A DNA stretch of 64,000 nucleotides from Faucicola tetraodonis (GTDB lineage Bacteria > Pseudomonadota > Gammaproteobacteria > Pseudomonadales > Moraxellaceae), in the NCBI GenBank assembly GCA_032017425.1, contig DALZPW010000004.1; one strand, 5' to 3'. Within the stretch, counting starts at the first letter, position 1; each line of letters starts with the position of its first letter. Position numbers and translations under genes: made by a program. The notes under the pieces were generated by a model. The model had not been told where the DNA came from, did no database searches, and worked only from the letters and a program-made list of their open reading frames with translations. Of the stretch, positions 35,607 to 46,199 are shown one piece after another.

Positions 35607-36995
35607 ATGAAAAAAAATACACACAAGCAATGGCAAGCGCTGTTATCTGCCAAACCTATCTATCATAGCAATCAGTTTACCCAATCCAAGACGTCAAGGA
35701 CGGCATTTCATAAGGACTATGACAGGCTGGTTTTTTCGCAATCTTTTCGCCAATTGAATCAAAAAACCCAAGTGCATCCGTTAACCCATGAGATGGGTAT
35801 TCATACCCGCTTAACCCATTCGCTTGAAGTGTCTTGTATTGGTCGCTCGCTAGGGATGATGAGCGCGGAGAAACTCGGTAATGACTTGCCAAGCGGCTTT
35901 ACGATTTCGGACATGGGAGTCATTGTGCAGGCAGCTTGTTTGGCACATGACATCGGTAATCCCCCGTTTGGGCATACGGGTGAACAGGCGATTCGAGATT
36001 GGTTTTTTCAGCCTGCCCAGCGCCAGTATCTAAGGCGGCTTACCCCACGCCAGCAAATAGATTTATTAGCGTATGAAGGCAATGCGCAAGGCTTTCGACT
36101 GCTGACTCGTAACGAGCATCATCCCGATGAAGGTGGCATGCGCCTGACAGCGGCGACACTGGGCGCTTTTATGAAATACCCTTATCTTTCCACCCCTATC
36201 AACCCAGTCAGTGACAGTGACTCACTGCCCTCGCCGCTGACGCTCAAGAAATTTGGCTGTTTTGAAAGTGAAGCGCCGTTTTTGCATGATTTGGCGGAGC
36301 AGCTGCAATTAGCCAAGACCCCAAGAGGTTACGCGCGTCATCCATTGGCTTATTTGCTAGAAGCTGCCGATGATATTTGTTATGCGCTGATTGATTTGGA
36401 AGATGGGATTTTACTGGGTATGTTAGCGTATCATGAAGTTGAGCCACTACTGCTCAAACTCGTCGGTAAACGGCTTGGCGTACCGCCTGAAGTCACGACC
36501 AATGCGCCTATCAGCCAAAAATTAGCCGCGCTACGGGGTCGAGCAATGCGGCGATTGGTGGACAAAGTTACTGATGCCTTTGTTGCCAACCAAGCCGCAT
36601 TATTGGCAGGTGAGCTGACGGGCAGCTTATTTGACTACTGCCCCAATAACGTACGCAGTAGTATCAGTGAAGCCAAAAGCCTAGCCCATACCCGTATTTT
36701 TCAACATCCAAGCAAAGTACGCGTTGAAATCATGTCAAACCGCTGTTTACATACGCTACTTGATGCGTTTATGCCGCTGGCGTTGAAGGGTGATTCAACA
36801 GACAGTATTGCTCAGTTTGAGCAATTACGACTGCTTAATCTATTAAATGCCCATTTAAGCAATGTTAGTCGGCAATTAGGGGATGATGTTTATCAAAATA
36901 TGTTGTGTATTTTAGACATGCTGACTGGCATGAATGATCATGAAGCCTATCGGCTCGCGCAAGCGTTAAAGGGTAATTGGTCGGTGAATATTTAA
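35607..36995 (+). CDS. dgt: Deoxyguanosinetriphosphate triphosphohydrolase-like protein
   Basis: 462 residues. HD-domain motif AHDIGNPPFGHTGEQAI with the preceding HTRLTHSLEVS histidine, and the downstream LEAADDICYALIDLEDG aspartates, are as in Dgt/SAMHD1-like dNTPases. It hydrolyses dNTPs to nucleosides and triphosphate, limiting dNTP pools. The FSQSFRQLNQKTQVHPL segment is conserved in bacterial Dgt. A FabR-like regulator lies 101 bases after it. Confidence 0.9.
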   Translation: MKKNTHKQWQALLSAKPIYHSNQFTQSKTSRTAFHKDYDRLVFSQSFRQLNQKTQVHPLTHEMGIHTRLTHSLEVSCIGRSLGMMSAEKLGNDLPSGFTISDMGVIVQAACLAHDIGNPPFGHTGEQAIRDWFFQPAQRQYLRRLTPRQQIDLLAYEGNAQGFRLLTRNEHHPDEGGMRLTAATLGAFMKYPYLSTPINPVSDSDSLPSPLTLKKFGCFESEAPFLHDLAEQLQLAKTPRGYARHPLAYLLEAADDICYALIDLEDGILLGMLAYHEVEPLLLKLVGKRLGVPPEVTTNAPISQKLAALRGRAMRRLVDKVTDAFVANQAALLAGELTGSLFDYCPNNVRSSISEAKSLAHTRIFQHPSKVRVEIMSNRCLHTLLDAFMPLALKGDSTDSIAQFEQLRLLNLLNAHLSNVSRQLGDDVYQNMLCILDMLTGMNDHEAYRLAQALKGNWSVNI

Positions 36996-37096
36996 ACCTC
37001 ATCGCTGAGCTTCAATCGTCAATCGTCAACGATTGTATATTTGGCGTTTTCGGCTTAGAATATTTTTCCTTATTTAACCCGCTGATTGGATACCTA

Positions 37097-37720
37097 ATGA
37101 CTAGCCGTGACTTGCAAAAACGCCAAACCCGTCAAGCCTTTTTTCAATCGGTGCTTCAGTTATCGAGCTCAGGGCATGCGTTTTCCTCGATTTCACTTCG
37201 TCAGATTAGCCGCGAAGTGGGCGTAGTGCCAACGGCTTTTTATCGACATTTTCAGGATATCGATGAGCTTGGCACCTGCTTAGTCAATGAAGAACTCGGT
37301 CACACGCTGCAAAGTCTGCGCGATCATTTGCAGCTGGGTCGCACCCGAACGCATGAAGGTCAAATTGCCTCAAGCGTGGGTTTCTTTTTGGAAAGTGTGG
37401 AGCACGCGTCATTGCACTGGCACTTTATTGTCTCTGAACGCTATGGTGGCAACCAAGCTGTGCAAAATGCACTTGATGAGCAAATCAGCTTGTTTGCGCA
37501 AATCATGACCGATGATTTGGCGATTCAGCCTGCGTTTGGACATTTAAATCAAGAAGTACGCTTGTTGATTGCGGATATGGGCGTGAATATGTATTTTTCT
37601 TGGGTGTATCAATGGCTCAAATTTGACCCCACAGAGCTGCAAAGTAAGCAAGAGTATCTCAATCGCTGTATCAAACAGGCGCAAGTGCTGTTTTATGGTG
37701 TCCGTAATTGGTGTCCTTAA
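37097..37720 (+). CDS. fabR: FabR-like TetR-family repressor of unsaturated fatty-acid synthesis
   Basis: 207 residues from ATG 37097, chosen because MTSRDLQKRQTRQAF is the family start; an upstream frame to 36977 exists but lacks an SD. HTH is at about 30-60 (ISLRQISREVGVVPTAFYRHFQDIDEL). The ligand-binding helices follow with FIVSERYGG. In E. coli and Pseudomonas FabR/DesT family members sense the acyl-CoA/ACP pool and repress fabB or desaturase genes. No obvious target gene is adjacent, so this role is by homology only. Confidence 0.82.
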   Translation: MTSRDLQKRQTRQAFFQSVLQLSSSGHAFSSISLRQISREVGVVPTAFYRHFQDIDELGTCLVNEELGHTLQSLRDHLQLGRTRTHEGQIASSVGFFLESVEHASLHWHFIVSERYGGNQAVQNALDEQISLFAQIMTDDLAIQPAFGHLNQEVRLLIADMGVNMYFSWVYQWLKFDPTELQSKQEYLNRCIKQAQVLFYGVRNWCP

Positions 37721-37766
37721 CCAAAATTTAAGCTAAAAAACAGTAAAACCAAAAAACCGTGAAACC

Positions 37767-37797
37767 AAAAAAGGCTGAGCATTAACTCAGCCTTTTT
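37767..37797. terminator. Bidirectional terminator fabR/tamB
   Basis: AAAAAAGGCTGAG (37767-37779, slightly shifted by flanking A) with CTCAGCCTTTTT (37786-37797), 6-base loop. It separates convergent fabR-like and tamB. Confidence 0.8.
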
Positions 37798-37813
37798 ACT
37801 GTTTATCAACCCA

Positions 37814-40800
37814 TTAATAGCGCCAGTTATAAATCAAATCGACAGAGTTATTGATGGCAGATTTAGACTCAATATACAAGCGCCTTGTTAATTGGTAACG
37901 CATACTAAGCTCAGGCTGCGAGGTGAACACGCCTACCCCATAGCGTATAAACAAGTCTGGCGTGATATACCCTGTTAGACTGACCAAAGTATCATTACCC
38001 GAGCCGTTGGCATCTAACGTTAAACGCTGCAACCCAAACGCCCGACCAATTTGGTTGGTAAATTTGCGCGTCCCGCTTAAGCCATAACTTAACCCTGCTG
38101 CGGCAATGGTATTATTGACGCGATTTCTAAAGTCTTGTTCGTTGGTATTTTGACCTGAATTGTTATTTAGGCTACCCGTCACCAACGCATTCATCGCCTG
38201 CTGTTCACTGAGTCCGCCATTATTAAACACGGTGATACTTGGCGCACTGGCACTGCCTTTGACTTTGACGCCCACTTGTACGCCTTGCACGTCTTTTACT
38301 GCCTCTACGTTTAGCAGTGGTTTCATCACTTCACCATTGAACCGAACTTGCGCAAAGTTTAGATTCAAGCTTTGCCCAAACACTTCGACTTTTGAGCGGC
38401 GCGATACTTGCACCACGCCTTCTGCTTTCATGGTGCCTTGACCGCGCTGGGTGATATGCAGCGCACCCGCCAATGGTAAGCGTGCCCCAAAACCTTGGAA
38501 GCTGACGCGATCGCCGAGATCGACACCTACATCCGCGTTGATATTCCAAGGTTGGGTGACTTTTAGTACGTCATCAATCTGACCCATCAATCGTCTATCA
38601 ATCACGTTAACATCTGGGGATTTGCTGACCACATTGCCTGTGGCCTCTGGTGGACGAATGGTGGCGCGAGGCACATCAATCACCCCGACGATATTCACGT
38701 AGCGCTGGCTAGGTTTGACAATCACATCAAAAATTGGATTAATAATGGCAGTAATTGCCGGCGGCTGACTCACTTGCAGCGCTTTACCTTGCAGCTTGAG
38801 CTTAGCTTGCAGCTCACGTGTCCAGTCAACTGTACCGGTAATGGTGCCTTGACCATCGCCTGCACTGGCAAAAGACCCATTAATAGAAGCTTGATTGCCT
38901 GCCACGTGCGATAACACATTAATCTTGTCAAAACGCATCGGCACACCTGTGATGCTAAGACCGGCATCTTGTAGCTCAATATCGCCAACAAATTTGGGCT
39001 GCATGAGTGAACCACTGATTTTACCGGCCACTAGACCGTTACCGGTCAAGCGTTCAAACGATGGGAAGAAAGGTTTAAATACCGCCAAGTCAATATCTTG
39101 AAAAACAACGGTGCCTGAAATCGGTTTTGACTGTATGTAGGGATTGACAGTGGCATCCAAATAACCATTGCCCGCGCCATTGGCGGTTTTGATATCTGCG
39201 CGAAGTTTTAGCCCTTCTGCGGTTGAACGGGCGATGACACTGATACGCTCATAGGCAATGGTCGTTGGATTTTCTTCAGGGGTTTGTGCGGCGGTGCCAA
39301 ATACCCCGTTATCGGTAAAGAAGCTGGCATTGATACTGGGTCGTTGGTTCTTCTGCCAATGAACGAGGGCGGTGCCGTTGAGTTTTCCTGACCAAGCGAT
39401 ATCACGCGGCATCACCACAGAGAAAATTTGGCTATCAATTTGTTGCACGCTGACATCGACATTGCCTTGCCCATTACTGACCATGAGGTTGTTTTTTAGA
39501 CACAGACTGCCGTTTTGCCCCACCATTTTCCAGCAGTGTGCCGCCATTTGTACATTCAGGTTTTGCCAGCCAAATAGCATTTGTGCGGGTTGTAACTGTT
39601 GCAGCTTGGCATATTTGGTACCAATTTGTCCATTACCGAGCATACCCGACCACTGTTTTTTGGTAAGATCGATACGACCTTTGAGCGTCGCTTGTACCTG
39701 TCCTTTGGTACTATCTGCTTTGACATCTAAGGTGTGATTATCTTGGGTACCGTTAAAATACAGTTGCAATGAGCGCAGCGGTTGATTGGCGATATTGATA
39801 CCCGTTGCAGTCAATTGCAACTGACTGGGTGATTTGGCAAGATTGACCAATTTGCCGGTGATTTTGGCATCGAGTACCACAAAGTTTGGTAGTGAAATGT
39901 TACGCCCGACTAAATCCACATAGATGTTAGGCAGGGCTTGGTTGTTATCTTGGGTTAAGACAATGCCGCCTTTAACGATACCTTTTAGCTGCGGTATTAG
40001 CTGATTGAGTGTGCTGATATCGACACTGGTCACCAGTTGGTTTTGGTTGCCATTGGCGGTGATACGATTGCTACCCCATTGTACCAGTAAATTATTGGCT
40101 TGCAGACTTTCAATAAGACGGCGGATTTGTCCGTATTTTTGACTATTGGCGCTATTTTCAATGACTTGACGCAGACTACTTAGGTCTTTTGGCAAATTCA
40201 GTTTTGCGGTCAATTGACCTGTCGCCAATAACGGTTGGTTTTTTAGTCTGCCTTTGAGGTTCATATTGGCGATATGAATGTACTGAGCGCCTGCCCGCCA
40301 ATAGCCATCGGTATTGATGGTACCGGTGATTTGGCTTGGCAGACTTGGCACAAAATAGCTGGCATCAAAATTTTTCATATCAGCAGTGATATGCCAGCCG
40401 GCACCATTGGTCATATCAATGCTACCGTTGGCATTGATATAGCCTTCTTTACCTTGATGGCTAAATTGATTAATTTTAAGCTGTTGTGGCGTGCCTGCAA
40501 TATCAAATTTAAACGAGCCTGCGGGTACGTTTGGCGCATTGAGGCTACCATCAAATTTGGCGGCGATATAAGATAACTTATTGCCGAGTAGATCGGCACG
40601 TACTTTGCCTGCGCCTTTTAACGCTAAGTGTTTTTTGCTATTGTTGGCGCCCAATAAATCCCCTGTCATGTCAATTTGGTTGATAGTGACATCATGACGG
40701 GTCACAACTGTTTGATTGGCTTGGCGGAGCTGTTGCAGGGTACCGCTGGCAACCACATTGCCTGTCAAGTCTTGCAGCGGGATGCTATTTAAAATGCTGT

Positions 40801-42580
40801 GGGCATTTAAATGATTGGTTTTGGCATTGATTTGCCAAGCTAACGGCTGATTGCCGCTGGCAAGTTTGATTTTACCATTGCCTGCCAAATTACCTGCCAC
40901 GCCTTGATACACCAATTGAGTGATGTCAACCAGCTGACCTGTTTTATTGACATCGACTTGGTAATTACCGCTTGGGGCTTGATTGAGCTTTAGTATATTG
41001 GCATTGACTTGCGCTTGTACACTGCTGGGTCGCTTGCCGTCTGCCGGCTGAAAAATCACCTGCGCTTTGCCATTGGGACTGTTAAGCTCGCCAATGCTCG
41101 GTAAATTGTGACGTATCAGCCGTTGCCAATTGGCATCGATAGTATAAGGTTTATGGTTGCCTTTGGCTTGTCGGATATCGGCATTGATAATTTCACCGTC
41201 ATCTTGGCGCAGATTTGCCCGTACTTGCATCGGCAATTTATCGGTTGCCACATCATAGACGATGCCTAATTTGCCTGTTAAGGTCTCTGGCGCATAGGGG
41301 GCGATGTCTTTTGGCAACAACTGACGAATCTTAAAGCCATTCCCCGTATTCATGAGGGCAATACGGGTGCGGTCATGCCAATCAATCGTGCCTTGACTCG
41401 TCAATGTCCCTTGCGCGACTTTAGCCGTGAGATATTCGATACTGAGTTTTTGATTGGCAATCACGCCGCGACCTTGATAATGGCCATCGGGGATATCTTT
41501 GGCAGTCAAATCAGCATTGATACGCAGCTGGATATTATTGGTCACCCCGCTCGCAGTCGCTAAGCCATTTTTTAGATGGATGTTTTGACTGGTGGCATAG
41601 GGCAATAACACATCTTTCCATTCAAGTTTGGCATTAAATGGCGCGTTTTTATCCATCGGCTGCGCCGTTAAATGCCCAGTAACATCCGATTTATTGTATT
41701 TACTCTTTATATCCGCGGTCAAAAATTTCAAACTGCCTGTGGCATGGGTATCGAGCGCATCGACATACACTTTTGACAATGAATTGACGATGACCAGTCC
41801 TGTCACATCCAGCGGATAATCATGCTGCAGGTCAATTTTGCCTTTGATTTTATCAACGCTTAATAAATTGTTATACGCCAATTTGCCTTCGCCAACCGTG
41901 ATTTGGGTATCATACCAAGTAAAATTTTGGACATGCGCTTGTTTAAAATCGATGGGGTCGCGGGTCACTTGCTGATAGCGCACTAAATTTGCTTTTACGT
42001 CATCTAAGGTTAAGTTAACAGGCAGTGCGATGCGTGAGTAATCAAAGGGTTTATTGGAAGGGGGTTTTTTGTAGGTGATGACCATGCGATTGATGTTGGC
42101 TTCACGCAAATGCACTTGTTTATTGATGAGCGCGCGCCAGCCAATTTTGACATAGGCTTTATCAACGGTGACTTCGACATAATTTTTGGGGGGATTGTCA
42201 GGGATTTTAACATCATACACCCAGATACCATCACGAAGATTGCCTTTGCCGTATGTTAGGCTGATACCTGTTTCTTGAACGATGGCATTGATAAGTAACC
42301 GTGTACCCCACGGGGTGCCGACGGCATAATAAGCCCCTAACAAAATCGCAATCAAAATAACGACTAACACCATCACAATTTTAGTGACAAGACCCTGTCG
42401 ATACCAGTGTCGAAGCCAACCCGCCTCTTCTTTTGCAGGGTCTAAATCTTCACCGTCTGGACTTTTAGTTTCTAGATTTTCAGTGTCTATTTTACCGTCT
42501 AGGTCATTATCTACCAATGATTTATCGTCAGGCTTGGTGCCATCTTCGGGCAATGAGTCGTTGTTATTATCGTCTTTCAT
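37814..42580 (-). CDS. tamB: Translocation and assembly module subunit TamB
   Basis: 1588 residues, larger than E. coli TamB (1259). An acidic N-terminal cytoplasmic tail is followed by one membrane anchor (IVMVLVVILIAILLGAYYA, about residues 69-87), then a long beta-rich repetitive periplasmic body and the C-terminal DUF490 domain, ending in YIESKSAINNSVDLIYNWRY. TamB bridges the periplasm to TamA and moves phospholipids or outer-membrane proteins. It lies 160 bases after tamA. The start has a poor SD. Confidence 0.9.
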   Translation of the reverse strand: MKDDNNNDSLPEDGTKPDDKSLVDNDLDGKIDTENLETKSPDGEDLDPAKEEAGWLRHWYRQGLVTKIVMVLVVILIAILLGAYYAVGTPWGTRLLINAIVQETGISLTYGKGNLRDGIWVYDVKIPDNPPKNYVEVTVDKAYVKIGWRALINKQVHLREANINRMVITYKKPPSNKPFDYSRIALPVNLTLDDVKANLVRYQQVTRDPIDFKQAHVQNFTWYDTQITVGEGKLAYNNLLSVDKIKGKIDLQHDYPLDVTGLVIVNSLSKVYVDALDTHATGSLKFLTADIKSKYNKSDVTGHLTAQPMDKNAPFNAKLEWKDVLLPYATSQNIHLKNGLATASGVTNNIQLRINADLTAKDIPDGHYQGRGVIANQKLSIEYLTAKVAQGTLTSQGTIDWHDRTRIALMNTGNGFKIRQLLPKDIAPYAPETLTGKLGIVYDVATDKLPMQVRANLRQDDGEIINADIRQAKGNHKPYTIDANWQRLIRHNLPSIGELNSPNGKAQVIFQPADGKRPSSVQAQVNANILKLNQAPSGNYQVDVNKTGQLVDITQLVYQGVAGNLAGNGKIKLASGNQPLAWQINAKTNHLNAHSILNSIPLQDLTGNVVASGTLQQLRQANQTVVTRHDVTINQIDMTGDLLGANNSKKHLALKGAGKVRADLLGNKLSYIAAKFDGSLNAPNVPAGSFKFDIAGTPQQLKINQFSHQGKEGYINANGSIDMTNGAGWHITADMKNFDASYFVPSLPSQITGTINTDGYWRAGAQYIHIANMNLKGRLKNQPLLATGQLTAKLNLPKDLSSLRQVIENSANSQKYGQIRRLIESLQANNLLVQWGSNRITANGNQNQLVTSVDISTLNQLIPQLKGIVKGGIVLTQDNNQALPNIYVDLVGRNISLPNFVVLDAKITGKLVNLAKSPSQLQLTATGINIANQPLRSLQLYFNGTQDNHTLDVKADSTKGQVQATLKGRIDLTKKQWSGMLGNGQIGTKYAKLQQLQPAQMLFGWQNLNVQMAAHCWKMVGQNGSLCLKNNLMVSNGQGNVDVSVQQIDSQIFSVVMPRDIAWSGKLNGTALVHWQKNQRPSINASFFTDNGVFGTAAQTPEENPTTIAYERISVIARSTAEGLKLRADIKTANGAGNGYLDATVNPYIQSKPISGTVVFQDIDLAVFKPFFPSFERLTGNGLVAGKISGSLMQPKFVGDIELQDAGLSITGVPMRFDKINVLSHVAGNQASINGSFASAGDGQGTITGTVDWTRELQAKLKLQGKALQVSQPPAITAIINPIFDVIVKPSQRYVNIVGVIDVPRATIRPPEATGNVVSKSPDVNVIDRRLMGQIDDVLKVTQPWNINADVGVDLGDRVSFQGFGARLPLAGALHITQRGQGTMKAEGVVQVSRRSKVEVFGQSLNLNFAQVRFNGEVMKPLLNVEAVKDVQGVQVGVKVKGSASAPSITVFNNGGLSEQQAMNALVTGSLNNNSGQNTNEQDFRNRVNNTIAAAGLSYGLSGTRKFTNQIGRAFGLQRLTLDANGSGNDTLVSLTGYITPDLFIRYGVGVFTSQPELSMRYQLTRRLYIESKSAINNSVDLIYNWRY

Positions 42581-42740
42581 TAATATCGCAAATCAATCGT
42601 TGGCTAACTACAAAAACACAGGTTGTATGCGCTGTATATGGGCGGTATATTGGATAAACCTTCCATACTAGCAAAGTTTTATCCAAAAATCTTAACTAAA
42701 AACCTTGCATAAAATAATGCCGTGATTTTTAGCCAAATTA

Positions 42741-45700
42741 TTATAACGGTGAGCCGATAAAGAAGTGTAAACGGACATCGTTGTTATCCCCTGTCAGACC
42801 TTTTGCCACATCGAGTCGTACCAAACCTATCGGTGATTGCCAGCGGATACCTGTACCAATACTGACCGCCGTTGCGTTATCATATTCGCCAGTTGTATCA
42901 TACGCATTACCAAAGTCGGTAAACACAGCGCCACGAAAGCTCGGTCTAAACTCATAGTTATACTCTGCTGAGCCTACCGCTAAGGCATCACCACCGACTA
43001 AGAAATTTTCGCCACCATAGGTCGGTGCTAAACTATCGGTGTTGTAGCCGCGGATACTAGCATCACCGCCGGCAAAAAAGCGTGAACGGTAAGGCACATC
43101 ATAAAAATCACCGCTATATAGATAGCCCAAATCCAGTCGCCCAATCACTTGTTGTTTGTTATCTTTGCCAAAACTATACATCCCCGTACCACCTGCACGT
43201 AGAATGGCCATATTGGTGTCACTCAGTGCCCCTTTAGCACCGACTTCAAGCGAGTAACGTTGGCTATAACCCCACGTTGGCGTCAGCATATTGTCTGCTA
43301 CCGTTTTATTGATTGCATAACCCGCTAACAAGGCTTGTTGGGTATAGTCCGAGGCGTAGTTGTTAAAAGGATAAGGCAAACTATCGGTGCTATATTTTTC
43401 AGGGTCGACGGTCAATTTATCGCCGCGGTAGCGCAGTGAATAGGTGCGATTCCAACCACTATCATGATAAATATTGCGGGCGATACTGGCATACACCGTG
43501 TCCGCCTCAAAGGTGTTGACTAGGTCATCAACTGCTTTGTGCTGATAGCCGACTGTACCTGTTAGTTTATCGTTGAGGGGATGCTTATAGGGTAAACTGG
43601 CAGTAAACTCCACCGCTTGATCGACTTTGGATAACGCCACTGATGCCCCAGTCTGCAAGCCACTTCGGTTAACCAAGTTGTTTTGGTATTTACCAGTCAA
43701 GCGCACGCCTACATCCGTTTCATAACCCAAACCTACCTGTGCCTCGTGGGGCTTGGTGGCATTGAGTACCACATAGGTTGGGATTTGCTTTGTTTCATAC
43801 ACTTGTTGTGGCGTGAGCTTTGGTATGACTTGGTCTTCTCGTGGTTTGATAGGTAAGTCTTTGTCTTTATCCAGTTTTTTTGCCGTTTTACTGACCGCAT
43901 TGGCGATGACCACTAGCGGATTTTTACTTTTATTTTCAGCCTCGGGTGATAACTCCATATCTTCGGGTGCGGTCAATAAGTTTTTGGCTTTTCGGCTGAT
44001 GGCGTTGAGACGTTGTTCGGTCGAGTCATCGACCTCAAATTGAATCGGCGCAATGTCATCAGGATCTTGCACCTGATTGACGGTTTTTTGCGTCGTGCTA
44101 TCGACAGTACCTGCGGATTGAAGTTCAGATGAGTTGCTTTGATCGGAGTTACTTTGATCGGAGTTACTTTGAGCTGAATTACTTTGAGATGCGAGACTTT
44201 GATCGGTTGAATTAGCGGGTAAAATAGCGGCGGCTGTATCAGAAGTGTCCGCGGTATTGTCTGCTGTGGTATTGCTGCTGTTGGCATCGCTGAGCGTCGC
44301 CGAGCCAGATTGTTCAAATGCGATATCACTTGCTGCTTCGTCCGATGGCATGATGACATCCACATCCACCCCATTAAAATAACGGGTGGCAGTCAAGTTG
44401 TTGGTAAATTCGCTGACAAAGGGTTGATAGTAGCCATCGCCTTTTTGGTACGTCATTAAGGCTTTCATTAGCTTTGGTTTTAAAGGCAGTTTATCGGGAT
44501 CATCGGTCAAATTGCCTTGTTTATCAATGCTATATATTTTTACCTCATCAAAGTGATAGCGAGTTTTTGTGTCATAAATTAGGTCAACATCGGCGGTATT
44601 GTCCGGCAAAATAATATCCACCGAACTATTGAGCCATTTGGCATCAAAGTAACCATTGGTCTGCCCGACGCCTTCAATCGTCGCCTTTGCGGCTTTATAG
44701 ATACCATGACTGAACACATCCCCTTCTTTGGGCGGGATTTCTTTTTCAATCACAGGATACACCGGCAGCGCGTTATCGCCTTCCCCGCCTTCACCACGGA
44801 TATCAATGATGCGATTTTGCACGATGACGGGTTTGCCGACCTCTAAGCTGACTTGGATATTATCATTGCCTAAATGCTTAAAGGCGATTTTAGTGTCATA
44901 AAAACCCACCGCCTCTGCCGCATCTTTGGCAATTTGGCGTAATTTGTTCACACTGGCATTAAAATCCGACACCGATTCGACGGTCACTTTTTCCAACGCC
45001 GCTTTGATATTACGCGCAGGCTCAAGTTTGGCATCTGCATTGGCAAAGCTGATATCAATATAGTTGAGCCCTTCGCCGCGACCAATGATTTTGTTCTTCA
45101 AACGCGCCACGATGCCTTGCGGCTCTGCTGTCACGGTTGAGTTGGCTTGTGGGGTGGTCAATGCCGTTGTTTGCTGTTGATAGGCGGGCAAGTAATCATT
45201 GGGATTGATGGTGTCGGTGGATTTGATATTGCTGACATCATTGGCGACGCCTTGATTACTAAGATTCTGATTGGCAATATTTTGGTTAGCGATATTTTGA
45301 TTAGATAAATTGGTTTGCTCGCTTACCTTTTGATTAATCGCGTCGAAATTCTGTTTTTCGGCGGTCAGCTGCTCAGTGACTTGCGCTTGGGATTGGGCTT
45401 GGGCATGCGATTGGGATTGAGTATTCACACTTGCAGACTTGCTATTGTTGATTTGATTGGCAACCGACTGCGGCGTGGCTTGATCTAATGATTTACTGTA
45501 GCCAACACTAGGTTGGTTTTGTTTCAACGTCGCCACAGGTTGGTTAAAATTATTAAAGTCTGCCAAGGTCTGATTATCGAGTTGTTGACCAATTTTATCT
45601 TCAACGCGCTGCTGATTGAGTTGATAAAGATAAGGCTGAGCAGTGTTGGCATCGGTTGTGATGCTATCTTGCGCAGTTGCCGCAGGCGTGGCATTTTGCG

Positions 45701-46070
45701 TTGCCGTGGTGCCCTTGCCATCATTGGCAGTCGTCTGCGCTGCGCTGCTAGTGGTCAACGTGCTATTCGTTGCCGAGCTGTTAGCCAAAGTATTAACTGA
45801 GCTATTAGCTGAACTATTAACAGTAGCTGACATTGCTGGCGTTTGTGCCCCCCAAGCAGGCACTACACCCACACTAACCAAGGTAATTGCCAAACGTATG
45901 GGGGTCAAGCGAAACAGCGAATGGTTTGATACGCTAGACTGGACGGGGCTTTGACGAGGATTTGACGGACAAGGATTTGACGATAGTGGGGAAATGGCAT
46001 GAAAAAAACCAAACGGGTTATCGGCCAATGCGGTTGACGGACGATAGGGTAGCAAATTTATTGGTTTCAT
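42741..46070 (-). CDS. tamA: TamA-like outer-membrane BamA-family protein with low-complexity inserts
   Basis: 1109 residues from ATG 46070; a TTG at 46082 is less likely. E. coli TamA has 577. Order: a long N terminus with a late signal-like helix (about 55-75), a Gln/Asn/Ser/Thr-rich stretch to about 300, POTRA domains at about 320-560, an insert of about 183 residues between strands of the last POTRA, then the 16-strand barrel from GYETDVGVRLTGKYQ with FFAGGDASIRGY (barrel/lock motif) and a C-terminal hydrophobic end LHFFIGSPL. It forms the OM part of the TAM with TamB next door. Confidence 0.88.
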   Translation of the reverse strand: MKPINLLPYRPSTALADNPFGFFHAISPLSSNPCPSNPRQSPVQSSVSNHSLFRLTPIRLAITLVSVGVVPAWGAQTPAMSATVNSSANSSVNTLANSSATNSTLTTSSAAQTTANDGKGTTATQNATPAATAQDSITTDANTAQPYLYQLNQQRVEDKIGQQLDNQTLADFNNFNQPVATLKQNQPSVGYSKSLDQATPQSVANQINNSKSASVNTQSQSHAQAQSQAQVTEQLTAEKQNFDAINQKVSEQTNLSNQNIANQNIANQNLSNQGVANDVSNIKSTDTINPNDYLPAYQQQTTALTTPQANSTVTAEPQGIVARLKNKIIGRGEGLNYIDISFANADAKLEPARNIKAALEKVTVESVSDFNASVNKLRQIAKDAAEAVGFYDTKIAFKHLGNDNIQVSLEVGKPVIVQNRIIDIRGEGGEGDNALPVYPVIEKEIPPKEGDVFSHGIYKAAKATIEGVGQTNGYFDAKWLNSSVDIILPDNTADVDLIYDTKTRYHFDEVKIYSIDKQGNLTDDPDKLPLKPKLMKALMTYQKGDGYYQPFVSEFTNNLTATRYFNGVDVDVIMPSDEAASDIAFEQSGSATLSDANSSNTTADNTADTSDTAAAILPANSTDQSLASQSNSAQSNSDQSNSDQSNSSELQSAGTVDSTTQKTVNQVQDPDDIAPIQFEVDDSTEQRLNAISRKAKNLLTAPEDMELSPEAENKSKNPLVVIANAVSKTAKKLDKDKDLPIKPREDQVIPKLTPQQVYETKQIPTYVVLNATKPHEAQVGLGYETDVGVRLTGKYQNNLVNRSGLQTGASVALSKVDQAVEFTASLPYKHPLNDKLTGTVGYQHKAVDDLVNTFEADTVYASIARNIYHDSGWNRTYSLRYRGDKLTVDPEKYSTDSLPYPFNNYASDYTQQALLAGYAINKTVADNMLTPTWGYSQRYSLEVGAKGALSDTNMAILRAGGTGMYSFGKDNKQQVIGRLDLGYLYSGDFYDVPYRSRFFAGGDASIRGYNTDSLAPTYGGENFLVGGDALAVGSAEYNYEFRPSFRGAVFTDFGNAYDTTGEYDNATAVSIGTGIRWQSPIGLVRLDVAKGLTGDNNDVRLHFFIGSPL
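44131..44205 (-). repeat. 15-bp tandem repeats encoding Gln-Ser-Asn-Ser-Asp
   Basis: Five copies of a 15-base unit (44131-44145, 44146-44160, 44161-44175, 44176-44190, 44191-44205), the first three nearly identical on the plus strand (GAGTTACTTTGATCG). They encode QSNSD-like units in the tamA insert, so copy-number change would keep the frame. Confidence 0.75.
45261..45315 (-). repeat. 15-bp degenerate repeats in the TamA N-terminal linker
   Basis: ATTTTGGTTAGCGAT-like units recur and encode Asn-Gln-Asn-Ile/Leu-Ala-type pentapeptides (IANQNIANQNLSNQ). Confidence 0.55.
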
Positions 46071-46199
46071 GATAAAAATCAAATCCTTGAGCGAGCACTA
46101 GGCGATTTTAGCATAAACATTTTACTAACCAAACATTTTCGCAACCCTTTATAAAATATTTGTTAAGATAGGCATCATCAGACATTTCTAGGATTGCTC

